Assembly (NCBI GenBank): GCA_016278485.1 | Contig: JADQBT010000012.1 | Coordinates: 29,825 to 93,824, forward strand | DNA: 64,000 nt | Reading direction: 5' to 3' | From: Halanaerobiales bacterium | GTDB taxonomy: Bacteria; Bacillota; Halanaerobiia; Halanaerobiales; Halanaerobiaceae | In this document: piece after piece, positions 34,862 to 43,871 of the stretch | How positions within the stretch are numbered: position 1 is the stretch's first letter | How the letters are laid out: every line of letters starts with the position of its first letter | Program-made: the position numbers and the translations under genes | The notes under the pieces: model-generated | The model's database searches: none | Told to the model about the DNA's origin: nothing | The model's input: the letters and a program-made list of their open reading frames with translations, nothing else

Positions 34862-36154
34862 ATGAATGTAAATGAACTCTATAAGAGAAAAAAAATTTCA
34901 ATTGAAGAGGCTGTGGGACAGGTAAAATCAAATCAAAAAGTTTGTGTTGCTATGGCTGGTTCTGAACCACAGGGATTAATGGAAGGTTTAAGTCAAAGGA
35001 TAGATGAGCTAAAAAACGTTCATATAGTTAGTTGCTTGATGATGGGTGATTATGAAGTCTTTAAACCTGAAAATAAGGAAAGTTTTATTAATGAAACCTG
35101 GTTTTATGGCCCTAGTGATAGAGTTAATCATCCTACTGGCAATGTAAGCTATATTCCTAACAATTTACATGAAGCTGGACAAAAAAAGTTAGAAAATGAT
35201 CAGATCGATATCTTTTGGGGAACAGCAACACCAATGGATGAGAAAGGCTATTTTTCACTATCACTTGGATTAACTTATGAAAAGAAGATGATTGAAGAAG
35301 TAGATTTAGTAGTTTTAGAGATAAATGAAAATTTGCCCTGGACGCTTGGTGATACTATGATTCATATTAGTGAGATTGATCAGCTTGTAGAAAATAATGC
35401 ACCATTAATAGAATTACCTGTACTTGAACCTAAAGAAGAAGAAAAAATTATTGGTAACTATATTGCTGATATGGTAGAAGATGGGTCTACAATCCAACTT
35501 GGTATCGGTGGAATACCAAATGCTTTAGCTCAGGCTTTAGTTGATAAAAAAGATCTGGGAATTCATACTGAAATGTTTACAGATGGTATGGTAGATCTTT
35601 TTGAGGCAGGCGCTATTACTGGTAAGAATAAATCAATGTGGCGTGGTAAAATGGTAGGTACCTTTGCCCTTGGTACACAAAGACTTTATGATTTTATTGA
35701 TAAAAATTTAGCTGTTGAATTTCAACAAGGTAGTGTCACAAATGATCCTTATGTGATTGGGCAAAATCGAAAGATGGTTAGTATTAATACTGCATTAACA
35801 GTTGATCTAACAGGCCAGGTATGTTCTGAGGCATTAGGAAATAAGCAATATAGTGGAACAGGTGGTCAGGTTGATACACATCGAGGGGCACAGCGCTCAC
35901 CAGGTGGCAAAGGTATTATTGCATTAAGATCTACGGCTAAAGGTGGTAGTATTTCTACAATTATGGCTGAACTTCCGGCTGGATCTAAGATTACTCTAGG
36001 TAGAAATGATATTGATTATATTGTTACAGAATATGGAGTTGCCCATTTAAAAGGTAAATCAATTCGTGATAGAGTCGAAGCGATGCTCAATATTGCTCAT
36101 CCTGATTTTAAAGATGAGTTGAGAGAGCGCGCAGAAGAATTGCAATTATGGTAG
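34862..36154 (+). CDS. Acetyl-CoA hydrolase/CoA-transferase family protein
   Basis: This 430-residue CoA-transferase resembles butyryl-CoA:acetate and 4-hydroxybutyrate CoA-transferases. Family features are the N-terminal GSEPQGLMEGL, IQLGIGGIPNALAQAL, the catalytic glutamate E237 in IHTEMFTDGMVDL, the CoA-loop segment FQQGSVTNDPYV, and VDTHRGAQRSPGGKGI. It follows the FabH-like gene by 39 bases and probably shares its transcript. It could activate the organic acid delivered by the importer encoded downstream. The acid itself is unknown. Confidence 0.9.
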   Translation: MNVNELYKRKKISIEEAVGQVKSNQKVCVAMAGSEPQGLMEGLSQRIDELKNVHIVSCLMMGDYEVFKPENKESFINETWFYGPSDRVNHPTGNVSYIPNNLHEAGQKKLENDQIDIFWGTATPMDEKGYFSLSLGLTYEKKMIEEVDLVVLEINENLPWTLGDTMIHISEIDQLVENNAPLIELPVLEPKEEEKIIGNYIADMVEDGSTIQLGIGGIPNALAQALVDKKDLGIHTEMFTDGMVDLFEAGAITGKNKSMWRGKMVGTFALGTQRLYDFIDKNLAVEFQQGSVTNDPYVIGQNRKMVSINTALTVDLTGQVCSEALGNKQYSGTGGQVDTHRGAQRSPGGKGIIALRSTAKGGSISTIMAELPAGSKITLGRNDIDYIVTEYGVAHLKGKSIRDRVEAMLNIAHPDFKDELRERAEELQLW

Positions 36155-36177
36155 ACTTTTCAAAAGAGTATGATAGG

Positions 36178-36206
36178 TTGTAACTGTTTTGTAACTAATG
36201 TATTAT
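36178..36206 (+). promoter_or_regulatory. Promoter of the Liv-type operon
   Basis: TTGTAA (36178-36183) and TATTAT (36201-36206) are separated by 17 bases, about 170 bases before the binding-protein start. The leader in between contains a tiny frame, MKKIF, after GGGAG at about 36277; I see no other structure. Confidence 0.55.
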
Positions 36207-36374
36207 AAATTATAGTTAGGAAATAAGAAAATTAACGCCAAATTTAGATATTTAAATGAAAAAATATTTAAAGAAGGGAGTTGATGAAAAAAATTTTCTA
36301 ATCAAGTTTTTCTAAGCAAGTTTTGTTATTAAAATGATCTTTGAGGACTAATTAAATAAGGGGGAAAAAATTTA

Positions 36375-37613
36375 ATGAAAAAGTCATATTTGCTAATTGT
36401 TTTATCTTTTCTTTTAGCTTTTGTTTTATTTTCCATGAGTGGGATGGCCCAGGAGCCTATTAAAATTGGTGCTGTAAATCCTTTGGGAGATATTACTGGC
36501 CGTCAGTCAACTAATGCAATGGAATTAGCTGTTGCAGAAATTAACGAAGCGGGTGGGCTATTAGGTAGACCTGTTGAGTTAATTGTTGTTGATAGTGAGT
36601 TTCGACCTGAAAAAGGTGCTGCTGCTATTGAAAAATTAGCTACAGTTGATGAAGTAGATTTCTTTGTCGGTGGGATGTCAAGTGGAGTTCATTTGGCACA
36701 AATTCCAAGTTTAAAAAAATATAAGAAAGTAACTGTCTGGGCTGGCGCAGCTTCCCATAAAGCAGAAGAAGCTATTGGTGCAGACGCTGATTGGTATTTT
36801 CACCTTCATCCTTGGGATTATCAGCAGGGTGCTAGTTATGGTGTAGGTTGGAATGCAATTGTAAAGGAAAATCCGGAAATAGATATTGCTAGAGTTTTCC
36901 TTGCTTATGAAGAAGGAGCTTTTGGATCAGACTCATATAAGGCATATGCTGCAATGGCTGAGCAAGCAAGTGAAGGTAAAGGTGCTTTTGCAGGTGTCAT
37001 GGAAGAATTTAAAGGTGCTTCCTTTAAAAGTGCTGCTATGGGTGGTGGCGATTATCGCGCTATGTTACAGCAGGCCAAAGAATATAATCCTGATCTATTT
37101 ATCTGGGCCGGTTATGATGCGGATGCAATCCCAATGTTAGGTCAAGCAAGAGAAATTGGTTTTGAGCCTAATCTTTATGTAGGTGCACCTCCTGGATGGC
37201 CAGCTAACTTTGGTAGAAATCCATTATCTGATAAAGTAATTCTTTATGGTATGTGGGCGCCTGCTTTAAATGAAGTTAGCGATGTTGCTAAACATTTCTG
37301 GGATGCTTATGTTGAAATGCATGATGAAGAACCAGCTACTTATTTTGCTCCACTAGGTTATACAAATATCAAGTTCCTAGCTAAGGGAATTGAAAAAGCT
37401 GGCACACTAGAAAAAGAAGCAGTTATCAGTGCTCTTAAATCAACTAAATATGTATCACCACTTGGTTCGACTTTAGAGATTTCACCAAGTAATATTATTC
37501 AAAATCAAGGTTTTACAAGACAAAAAATATTACAGTATCAAGATGGCAAACAACATGTAATCTGGCCATTTGAATTTGCAACTACAGAAATCGAATATCC
37601 TTTTTCCTGGTAA
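36375..37613 (+). CDS. Liv-type ABC transporter substrate-binding protein
   Basis: This 412-residue exported binding protein of the leucine/isoleucine/valine (Peripla_BP_6) family has a signal peptide to about residue 25 (SMSGMAQ). It is followed by IKIGAVNPLGDITGRQ and AVAEINEAGGLLGRPVELIVVDSE, the usual first lobe. Aromatic residues in the centre (WYFHLHPWDYQQG) line the likely ligand cleft. Liv-type proteins also take up amides, urea and aromatic or short acids, and the neighbouring CoA-transferase suggests an organic acid rather than an amino acid. The ligand is not established. Confidence 0.9.
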   Translation: MKKSYLLIVLSFLLAFVLFSMSGMAQEPIKIGAVNPLGDITGRQSTNAMELAVAEINEAGGLLGRPVELIVVDSEFRPEKGAAAIEKLATVDEVDFFVGGMSSGVHLAQIPSLKKYKKVTVWAGAASHKAEEAIGADADWYFHLHPWDYQQGASYGVGWNAIVKENPEIDIARVFLAYEEGAFGSDSYKAYAAMAEQASEGKGAFAGVMEEFKGASFKSAAMGGGDYRAMLQQAKEYNPDLFIWAGYDADAIPMLGQAREIGFEPNLYVGAPPGWPANFGRNPLSDKVILYGMWAPALNEVSDVAKHFWDAYVEMHDEEPATYFAPLGYTNIKFLAKGIEKAGTLEKEAVISALKSTKYVSPLGSTLEISPSNIIQNQGFTRQKILQYQDGKQHVIWPFEFATTEIEYPFSW

Positions 37614-37623
37614 TTAATAAATA

Positions 37624-37656
37624 ATTACAGTCGGGTCAGTTTGGCCCGGCTGTAAT
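37624..37656 (+). promoter_or_regulatory. Hairpin between binding-protein and permease genes
   Basis: A 14-pair stem with G-U pairs (37624-37637 with 37643-37656) carries a five-base loop and a weak T-run. It probably protects or terminates part of the transcript so that the binding protein is made in excess. Confidence 0.65.
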
Positions 37657-37695
37657 TTAATACTTAAAATATGATTAAAAGAATGGAGGGTACAT

Positions 37696-38616
37696 ATGTC
37701 ATTAACTAAAAAACAATATATTATGTTATTTTTACTTGCTTTAATAATATTGATAATTGCACTTTGGCAGCCACATGCATTAATATATGGTATTCAACGC
37801 GGAAGTCTCTATGCTCTCATAGCCCTGCCCCTTGCACTTGTGTTGGGAATTTTAGGTGTGCTTAATCTGGCTCATGGTGAATTTTTAACGGTTGGCCTCT
37901 ATCTTTCCTATATGCTATATGAAAGATTTAATCTGGATCCACTTTTATCAATTATTCCAGTTGTCATCATACTCTCACTGATTGGAGCGGGTATATATTT
38001 GTTGACAATTAAACATGTATTAAAAGATGGACATTTAAATCAGTTACTATTAACATTTGGTGTCTCATTAATACTTATTGAAATTATTAATATCATTTGG
38101 ACATCAAGACCTAGGAATGTGTTTACTTCTTATTCGTATTCATCTATGTCAATTGGTAATTTCAGTTTTGGGACTTATGAATTTTTATACTTTTTTATGG
38201 CAATAGCAGTTTTGATTTTACTACAGTTATTCTTAAAAAAGACTCGTTTAGGCCAGGCAACATTTGCAGTTGGACAAAATCCAAGAGGTGCTAAAATTGT
38301 CGGTATCAATGTAAGTTATGTTTATCTTTTTGTTTTTACTTTAGCCGTTGCAATTTTAGGCTTAGTAGGAGCTGTTATGTTACCTAGGACAGCAATTTTT
38401 CCCGCAGTTGGTTCTCCATTTTCTCTAAAATCTTTTGCGCTGGCAGCTATGGCTGGATTGGGCAATATGAATGGAATTTTAATTGCTGGAATTGGCTTAG
38501 GAATTGGTGAAGCAGTCATTAAATCTATCCCAGGTGCCGGTGGTTGGGCTGATATTGTATTTTTTGGAGTCTTAATTGCCGTAATCATTGCAAGATCTTA
38601 TAGGGAGGGTAACTAA
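37696..38616 (+). CDS. Liv-type ABC transporter permease (LivH-like)
   Basis: This 306-residue membrane permease of the branched-chain amino acid type has about eight helices. Typical segments are GIQRGSLYALIALPLALVLG and GVLNLAHGEFLTVG near residues 30-65, and the coupling loop RAxxQNPRGAKIVGIN-like stretch near 195-207. It overlaps the next permease start by one base (38616) and pairs with it as a heterodimer. The ribosome site GGAGGG precedes the ATG. Confidence 0.92.
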   Translation: MSLTKKQYIMLFLLALIILIIALWQPHALIYGIQRGSLYALIALPLALVLGILGVLNLAHGEFLTVGLYLSYMLYERFNLDPLLSIIPVVIILSLIGAGIYLLTIKHVLKDGHLNQLLLTFGVSLILIEIINIIWTSRPRNVFTSYSYSSMSIGNFSFGTYEFLYFFMAIAVLILLQLFLKKTRLGQATFAVGQNPRGAKIVGINVSYVYLFVFTLAVAILGLVGAVMLPRTAIFPAVGSPFSLKSFALAAMAGLGNMNGILIAGIGLGIGEAVIKSIPGAGGWADIVFFGVLIAVIIARSYREGN

Positions 38617-39560
38617 TGAACAAAAAAGCAATATTAATCATCTTAACAGCTCTCGCAGTAGTTTTACCATTTTTTACAGGAGCATATGTTTTAAGTATTT
38701 TTATTAGTATTTTTGTTTTCCTCTCTCTAAGTTTAAGCTGGGATATGATGTTGAGAACAGGCCAGTTATCTTTTGGGACAGCAGGATTTTTTGGAATTGG
38801 TGCTTATGCTTCGGCCCTGGCAGTTGCAAATTTGGGTCTAAATCCTATTTTAAGCATAATTCTAGGTGGGTTATTTTCCGCAATCATTGCTTTTGCTCTT
38901 GGTTTTGTCGTCCTTAGATTAAGAGAAATATATTTTGCTATTACTACACTTGCTTTGACACATGTTTTTTCAGTAATTATTAGAAACTTATCAGATATAA
39001 CTGGTGGAGCAAGTGGAACTATTTTACCAAATGCTATTTTTAATGGAGATCCTAAGTTAATTTACTGGGCTATTTTATTGATAACATTTATGGTAATAGG
39101 AATTTCGGAAATGTTTAAGAGAACTAAGATTCGTTTTGCTATTAATTCTATTAGAAATGATGAGACCACTGCTAAATCAAGTGGAATAGATGTTTTTAAG
39201 TATTTACTGCTTGTTTTTGTAATTACATCTGCAATTCAAGGAGTGATTGGAGCTTTTTATGCTCAACAATTTGCATTTGTTAATCCTGAAAGTACTTTCT
39301 CACTAAACTTCTTATTACTGCCAATTGCAATGGCACTAGTTGGAGGAATATATACTACAAGTGGACCTATTATTGGTGCCTTAATCTTAGGTCTAATCTC
39401 GGAATATCTGAAATTATTAATTCCTTATGGACATTTAGTAGTATATGGAGTAATTATTGTCCTGGTAGTACTCTTTTTACCAGAGGGTATCTTTAAATCA
39501 GTAAAAAAACTATTTGCTAGCAAAGACAATGTTGGGAGTGATATAAATGCCCAGTCTTGA
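38616..39560 (+). CDS. Liv-type ABC transporter permease (LivM-like)
   Basis: This 314-residue second permease of the importer has about nine helices. The LivM hallmarks are LSLSWDMMLRTGQLSFGTAGFFGIG-type sequence near residues 38-62 and the coupling loop FAINSIRNDETTAKSSGID near 178-196. The ATG overlaps the end of the LivH-like gene by one base, with GGGAGGG before it. The end overlaps the following ATPase gene by 14 bases. This compact arrangement indicates a single co-translated unit. Confidence 0.92.
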   Translation: MNKKAILIILTALAVVLPFFTGAYVLSIFISIFVFLSLSLSWDMMLRTGQLSFGTAGFFGIGAYASALAVANLGLNPILSIILGGLFSAIIAFALGFVVLRLREIYFAITTLALTHVFSVIIRNLSDITGGASGTILPNAIFNGDPKLIYWAILLITFMVIGISEMFKRTKIRFAINSIRNDETTAKSSGIDVFKYLLLVFVITSAIQGVIGAFYAQQFAFVNPESTFSLNFLLLPIAMALVGGIYTTSGPIIGALILGLISEYLKLLIPYGHLVVYGVIIVLVVLFLPEGIFKSVKKLFASKDNVGSDINAQS

Positions 39561-40263
39561 AACTAAAAATGTTGTAAAAAAATTCGGAGGATTAGTTGCA
39601 ACAAATGATCTAAGTTTTTCTGTAGATAACGGTGAAATATTAGGGATAATTGGGCCTAATGGTGCAGGCAAAACAACGATTATTAACTTGATTGCAGGTA
39701 CTCTACCTGTTACTAGTGGAAAGATCATCTTTTCAGGTGAGGATGTAACAAACTTTGCAGCCCATGAAAGAAATCAAAAAGGCATTTCCCGGACATTTCA
39801 GACTGTCCGCCCTTTAGATGATTTAACTGCAATTGAAAATATTATGATTGGTGCATTATTTGGTCAAAAAATGGGTTTAAAAGACGCACGAGAAGTGGCA
39901 AAGGAAATATGTAAATTAATTGGATTTAATAATTTTGATCGTTCCATTGATCAGTTAACAGTGCTGGAGTTAAAAAAGATTGAGTTGGGTAGAGCTCTGG
40001 CCTCAGATCCTGATCTTTTATTTCTAGATGAGCTAATGGCGGGATTAAATATGGAAGAAACATATGAATTGATTGATGTAATCAGAAAACTTCAGAAAAG
40101 AGATCTTGCTATTTGTGTAGTAGAACATATTATGAAAGTTGTAAAAGAATTAACCAGTAGAGTTATTGTACTAGACCAGGGCCAGATTATTGCTAAAGGT
40201 CCTTATGAAGAAGTATCCCAACAGAAAAATGTTATTGCTGCTTATTTAGGGGAGGACGAATAA
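39547..40263 (+). CDS. Liv-type ABC transporter ATP-binding protein (LivG-like)
   Basis: This 238-residue ATPase has Walker A GPNGAGKTT near residues 37-45, Q-loop in ISRTFQTVRPL, and Walker B LLFLDELMAGLN. The signature motif is degenerate: DQLTVLELKKIELGRAL replaces the canonical LSxGxQ, and Walker B has DEL in place of the usual DEP. The paired LivF-like subunit has a canonical signature. Such asymmetry may mean one composite ATP site is weak. It overlaps the permease gene upstream. Confidence 0.9.
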   Translation: MPSLETKNVVKKFGGLVATNDLSFSVDNGEILGIIGPNGAGKTTIINLIAGTLPVTSGKIIFSGEDVTNFAAHERNQKGISRTFQTVRPLDDLTAIENIMIGALFGQKMGLKDAREVAKEICKLIGFNNFDRSIDQLTVLELKKIELGRALASDPDLLFLDELMAGLNMEETYELIDVIRKLQKRDLAICVVEHIMKVVKELTSRVIVLDQGQIIAKGPYEEVSQQKNVIAAYLGEDE

Positions 40264-40264
40264 T

Positions 40265-40972
40265 ATGCTAGAAATTAATAACCTCGATGTTTCATATGAT
40301 AAGATTCAGGTAATCTGGGATCTTTCATTAAAGATTAGTAATAATGAAGCTGTTGGAATTTTTGGTCCAAATGGATCTGGCAAAAGTACTTTGATTAAAG
40401 CGATTATGGGTCTTGTAAGTGCAGGCTCTGGTGAAGTTATATATAATGGTGAATCAATTACAGATTTTGAAACTCATAATATTACCAAAAAGGGGATAGC
40501 CCTTGTTCCACAAAGAAGAGAATTATTTCCTTTAATGTCGGTTAAAGAGAATCTGCGTTTAGGTGCAGCCTATATACCGAAGGCCAGAAAGAGGATTGAG
40601 GAAAACTTACAATCCATTTATCAGATCTTTCCTATTCTAAAAGAAAGAGAAAAGCAACTTGCCGGAACAATGAGTGGCGGACAGCAGCGCATGTTAGCTG
40701 TTGGAAGAGCGTTAATGTCTAATCCAAAACTTTTAATTCTAGATGAACCTTCCATAGGATTACAGCCTTCTTTGGTGACTGATCTTTTTAAAAAGCTAAA
40801 TGAAATAAAAAAACAGGATGTTTCAGTATTATTGGCTGAACAGAATGTGAGACAGGGTTTAAAAGTTATCGACAGAGGTTATGTTTTAGAAAATGGTAAG
40901 ATTGCCTTTGCAGATAATGCAGAAAAGCTTTCTAATAATGAGCATATTCAGAAAACATATTTAGGCCTCTAG
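40265..40972 (+). CDS. Liv-type ABC transporter ATP-binding protein (LivF-like)
   Basis: This 235-residue ATPase is the second of the Liv-type importer. It has Walker A GPNGSGKST near residues 34-42, LVPQRRELFPLMSV at the Q-loop, a canonical signature MSGGQQRMLAVGRAL, Walker B LLILDEPSIGL and the H-loop position replaced by glutamine in LLAEQNVR, as is usual for LivF. It begins one base after the LivG-like stop and is the last gene of the operon, before the terminator at 40999. Confidence 0.93.
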   Translation: MLEINNLDVSYDKIQVIWDLSLKISNNEAVGIFGPNGSGKSTLIKAIMGLVSAGSGEVIYNGESITDFETHNITKKGIALVPQRRELFPLMSVKENLRLGAAYIPKARKRIEENLQSIYQIFPILKEREKQLAGTMSGGQQRMLAVGRALMSNPKLLILDEPSIGLQPSLVTDLFKKLNEIKKQDVSVLLAEQNVRQGLKVIDRGYVLENGKIAFADNAEKLSNNEHIQKTYLGL

Positions 40973-40998
40973 ACTGAAAAAATAATAATTTCCTGAAG

Positions 40999-41034
40999 AC
41001 CACATTTATCTCAACTTGAGAAAATGTGGTTTTT
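40999..41034 (+). terminator. Terminator of the Liv-type operon
   Basis: A nine-pair stem ACCACATTT/AAATGTGGT is extended inward by TCTCAA/TTGAGA with one bulged base, and is followed by TTTTT. Confidence 0.85.
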
Positions 41035-41080
41035 AATTTACAATAATTGTGGAAGAATAAATAATGAGGAGATGATAAAA

Positions 41081-42442
41081 GTGAATAATGCATTTAAGGC
41101 ATATGATATCAGAGGAGTCTATAATCAAGATTTTACAAAAGAAGATGTCTATAAAATCGGTTATTTTCTACCAGAATTGCTTGATACGGAAAAAATCCTG
41201 ATCGGGTACGATGATCGTGAGTCAACACCAGAGATTTTTGCAAGCTTAGCAGCAGGGATAAATGACAGAGGTGCTGATGTTTATAAATTGGGTTATGCAA
41301 CTACGCCAATGGTCTATTATGGGACTGCAAACTATGGATACAAGGGGTCTGTGATGATTACAGCCTCTCATAATCCGCCTGAATATAATGGTTTGAAAAT
41401 TTCCAGAGAGAATGCACTGCCTGTTGGTTATGACTCAGGTCTAAGTGACCTTGAAAATATGATAGAAAATAAAGAGGTTGTTCCAGTAACCGAAGCAGAA
41501 AAAGGCGAAATTTTTGAGCATGATTTTAAGGATAAGTATCTTGAATTTCAATCTTCTTACTTACCTGACCTAACAGATCTAAATCTGGCTATTGATGCGT
41601 CAAACGGGATGGCTGCTCTGCTGCTCAATGATATCTTTGGCGACGAACCTGATTATCTATTTAATGAAGTGGATGGAACATTTCCTAACCATGAGGCTAA
41701 TCCTCTCCTGGAAGAGAACCGCCGGGATTTAAAAGAACTCGTTCTTGCAAAAAAAGTTGATCTTGGCTTGATCTTTGATGGTGATGGTGACCGGGTTATG
41801 TTCCTGGATGAAAGAGGAGAATTTATATCTCCAGATTTAATCATCGCTCTCCTGGCAGAATATTATATTAATAAAGATGCTGGCCAAGAAATTCTCTATG
41901 ATATTCGGACTTCGTGGTCTGTCAAAGAACATATTGAAAGAATGGGTGGTAATACCCATATGTGGAAGGTTGGCCATGCTTATGCAAAATTAAAAATGCG
42001 GGAACTCGACTGTATCTGTGGTGGTGAATTGGCTGGCCATTATTACTTTAAAGATTTCTTTTATTGTGATTCTGGTCTGTTAACTGCTCTGGTTGTATTA
42101 AATGTTACAGCTAGATTAAAAAAGGAAGGTAAAACTATCTCTTCATTAATTGCAGAGCTAGATAAATATCACAGTTCAGGCGAGATTAATTTTAAAATAG
42201 AAAATAAAGTAGAGATGATGGATAAATTAAAAGATCATTTTGTGAAGGAAAATAACCCAACTGCATTTTATGATTTTGACGGCTACCGGATTGAGTATGA
42301 AGACTGGTGGTTTAATGTCAGACCCTCCAATACAGAACCTTATTTAAGATTAGTTGTAGAGGCAGATAACAAAGATCTGCTAAATAGTAAAGTAAATGAG
42401 ATAAAAAGTATCCTTTGTACAAAGGAAATTGATAAACCTTAG
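41081..42442 (+). CDS. Phosphomannomutase/phosphoglucomutase
   Basis: This 453-residue alpha-D-phosphohexomutase interconverts hexose 1- and 6-phosphates for cell-wall and exopolysaccharide precursors. The four domain signatures are visible: FKAYDIRGVYN at the start, phosphoserine S96 in TASHNPPEYNGLK, metal loop DGDGDR, substrate loop GGELAGHYYF and phosphate loop RPSNTEPYLRL. The ATG at 41072 abuts the GAGGAG ribosome site, so GTG at 41081 (9 bases after it) is the better start. Specificity between glucose and mannose cannot be decided from the sequence. Confidence 0.92.
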   Translation: MNNAFKAYDIRGVYNQDFTKEDVYKIGYFLPELLDTEKILIGYDDRESTPEIFASLAAGINDRGADVYKLGYATTPMVYYGTANYGYKGSVMITASHNPPEYNGLKISRENALPVGYDSGLSDLENMIENKEVVPVTEAEKGEIFEHDFKDKYLEFQSSYLPDLTDLNLAIDASNGMAALLLNDIFGDEPDYLFNEVDGTFPNHEANPLLEENRRDLKELVLAKKVDLGLIFDGDGDRVMFLDERGEFISPDLIIALLAEYYINKDAGQEILYDIRTSWSVKEHIERMGGNTHMWKVGHAYAKLKMRELDCICGGELAGHYYFKDFFYCDSGLLTALVVLNVTARLKKEGKTISSLIAELDKYHSSGEINFKIENKVEMMDKLKDHFVKENNPTAFYDFDGYRIEYEDWWFNVRPSNTEPYLRLVVEADNKDLLNSKVNEIKSILCTKEIDKP

Positions 42443-42571
42443 TGAATTATATAACTGCAGCAATTTTTTTAGATTTTAAAGTATCAATTGGAGAAAAATA
42501 TTATCTGCAAAAGATGAATCAATAATTTATGTAATAAATAATTAGTTAGACGTTAATAAAGGAGAATGAGT

Positions 42572-43423
42572 ATGAAAAGCTTATTGAAAAAGATAACAGA
42601 TAAGATATATTATTTACCAGCAGAAGAGGAAACAGATAGGCCTATTTTGGCTGCAGTTGTGGGTGAAAATAAAACTTTGCTGATTGATGCAGGTAATTCT
42701 GCTGCCCATGCTAATTTATTTTTAGCAGAATTAAATAAAATGGGATTACCTAGACCAGATTTTGTTGTCCTAACCCACTGGCATTGGGATCATATTTTTG
42801 GGCTAGATGCTATAGACGCTTTATCTATTGCCAATCAAAAGACTCAAGAAAAAATTGCTGAGTTAAAAACTTATGAGTGGACAGAAGTGGCACTGGACCA
42901 AAGGGTATCTGATAAGATTGAAATACCTTTCTGTGCAGAGATGATGAAAAAGGAGTACGAAAATCTGACAGATATTAAAATTGTCTCAGCAGATATAATT
43001 TTCAACAAAAAAATCACAATTGATTTAGGTGGAGTTAGCTGTATAATAGAGAATATTGGAGGAGATCATGCTGCTGATTCTAACTTAATTTATGTTGAAG
43101 AAGAAAAGATAATCTTTCTCGGTGACTGCCTGGCTCCTGATTTATATGCTGACAAGTGGACATATACTATTGCTAAACTCATTCCCATGCTGGCCAGAAT
43201 TGAGAGTTATGATTTTGAAATTAATGTTGAATCCCACTGGAAACCAGTTCGGAGAAAAGAGTTTTTAAGTGAAGCCCGTGATCTGCGCCAGATTGCTAAG
43301 CTAGTAAAAAACAAAGAGAAAGATATTGAAATGATTAAAGCAGAGTTAGCAAAGAAACTTAACCGTAAATTAACTGCAGACGATCATGAAATGATAAAAT
43401 ATTTCCTGAATGGATTAGAATAA
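42572..43423 (+). CDS. Metallo-beta-lactamase-fold hydrolase
   Basis: This 283-residue cytoplasmic hydrolase has the metal motif THWHWDHIFG near residue 70, a later IGGDHAADS histidine, GDCLAPDLY aspartate and a C-terminal VESHWKPVRR histidine, so both metal sites seem complete. The long helical C-terminus (from about residue 220) is unusual for minimal MBL enzymes. The substrate is unknown; glyoxalase II-like, lactonase or phosphodiesterase roles are possible. The ATG at 42566 is only three bases after AAAGGA, so 42572 is chosen. Confidence 0.83.
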   Translation: MKSLLKKITDKIYYLPAEEETDRPILAAVVGENKTLLIDAGNSAAHANLFLAELNKMGLPRPDFVVLTHWHWDHIFGLDAIDALSIANQKTQEKIAELKTYEWTEVALDQRVSDKIEIPFCAEMMKKEYENLTDIKIVSADIIFNKKITIDLGGVSCIIENIGGDHAADSNLIYVEEEKIIFLGDCLAPDLYADKWTYTIAKLIPMLARIESYDFEINVESHWKPVRRKEFLSEARDLRQIAKLVKNKEKDIEMIKAELAKKLNRKLTADDHEMIKYFLNGLE

Positions 43424-43434
43424 GGTGATTAGTT

Positions 43435-43835
43435 ATCAAATCTAAAATACTTATTACAGGAGCAACAGGTAATGTGGGTAGAGAGACGATAAAAAAACTT
43501 TTAGAAAATGGAAAAACAGAGTTTGAGATAATTGCTGCGGTAAGAAATATTAGCAGAGCTGAGAAAAGTCTTGATTATGAAGAAATAAAATTTAGGAAAT
43601 TTGATTTTGAAAATCTGGAAACTGTAAAAAATGCCTTAATAGATATAGATAAAATACTATTGGTCCGTCCACCAGCTATTGCAAAGGTGAAAAAATAATG
43701 GTCATGCTAGCTCTTTATACAGTAGCTAAATTAGGTAAAGCTGATAAAACTACCGATAAGTTATCTAGATTATTATGTAAAGAACCTATTTCTTTTTCTC
43801 AATTTGTAGAAGATTACAATGATGTCTGGGTGTAA
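43435..43835 (+). pseudogene. NmrA-family NAD(P)-binding protein, internally deleted
   Basis: Two adjacent frames are the two ends of one NmrA-like/atypical short-chain reductase. The first (about 43435-43698) begins KSKILITGATGNVGRETI, a Rossmann GxxGxxG motif, and runs to KILLVRPPAIAKV. The second (43698-43835, other frame) carries the family's C-terminal end: VAKLGKADKTTDKLSRLL and EPISFSQFVEDYNDVWV. The middle, roughly 150-170 residues in normal members, is missing, and the frames do not match. No ATG/GTG/TTG exists before the Rossmann motif; an AAGGTGAT site stands before ATC. I read this as a deletion-generated pseudogene. Confidence 0.8.
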
Positions 43836-43871
43836 AGGACTATTGTCAAGGTTTTAACAAAGGAGATTATT

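Noticed and set aside
36283..36300. A five-codon MKKIF frame as a leader peptide for the Liv-type operon
   Set aside because: A ribosome-like site precedes it, but there is no associated hairpin and the frame is too short to judge.
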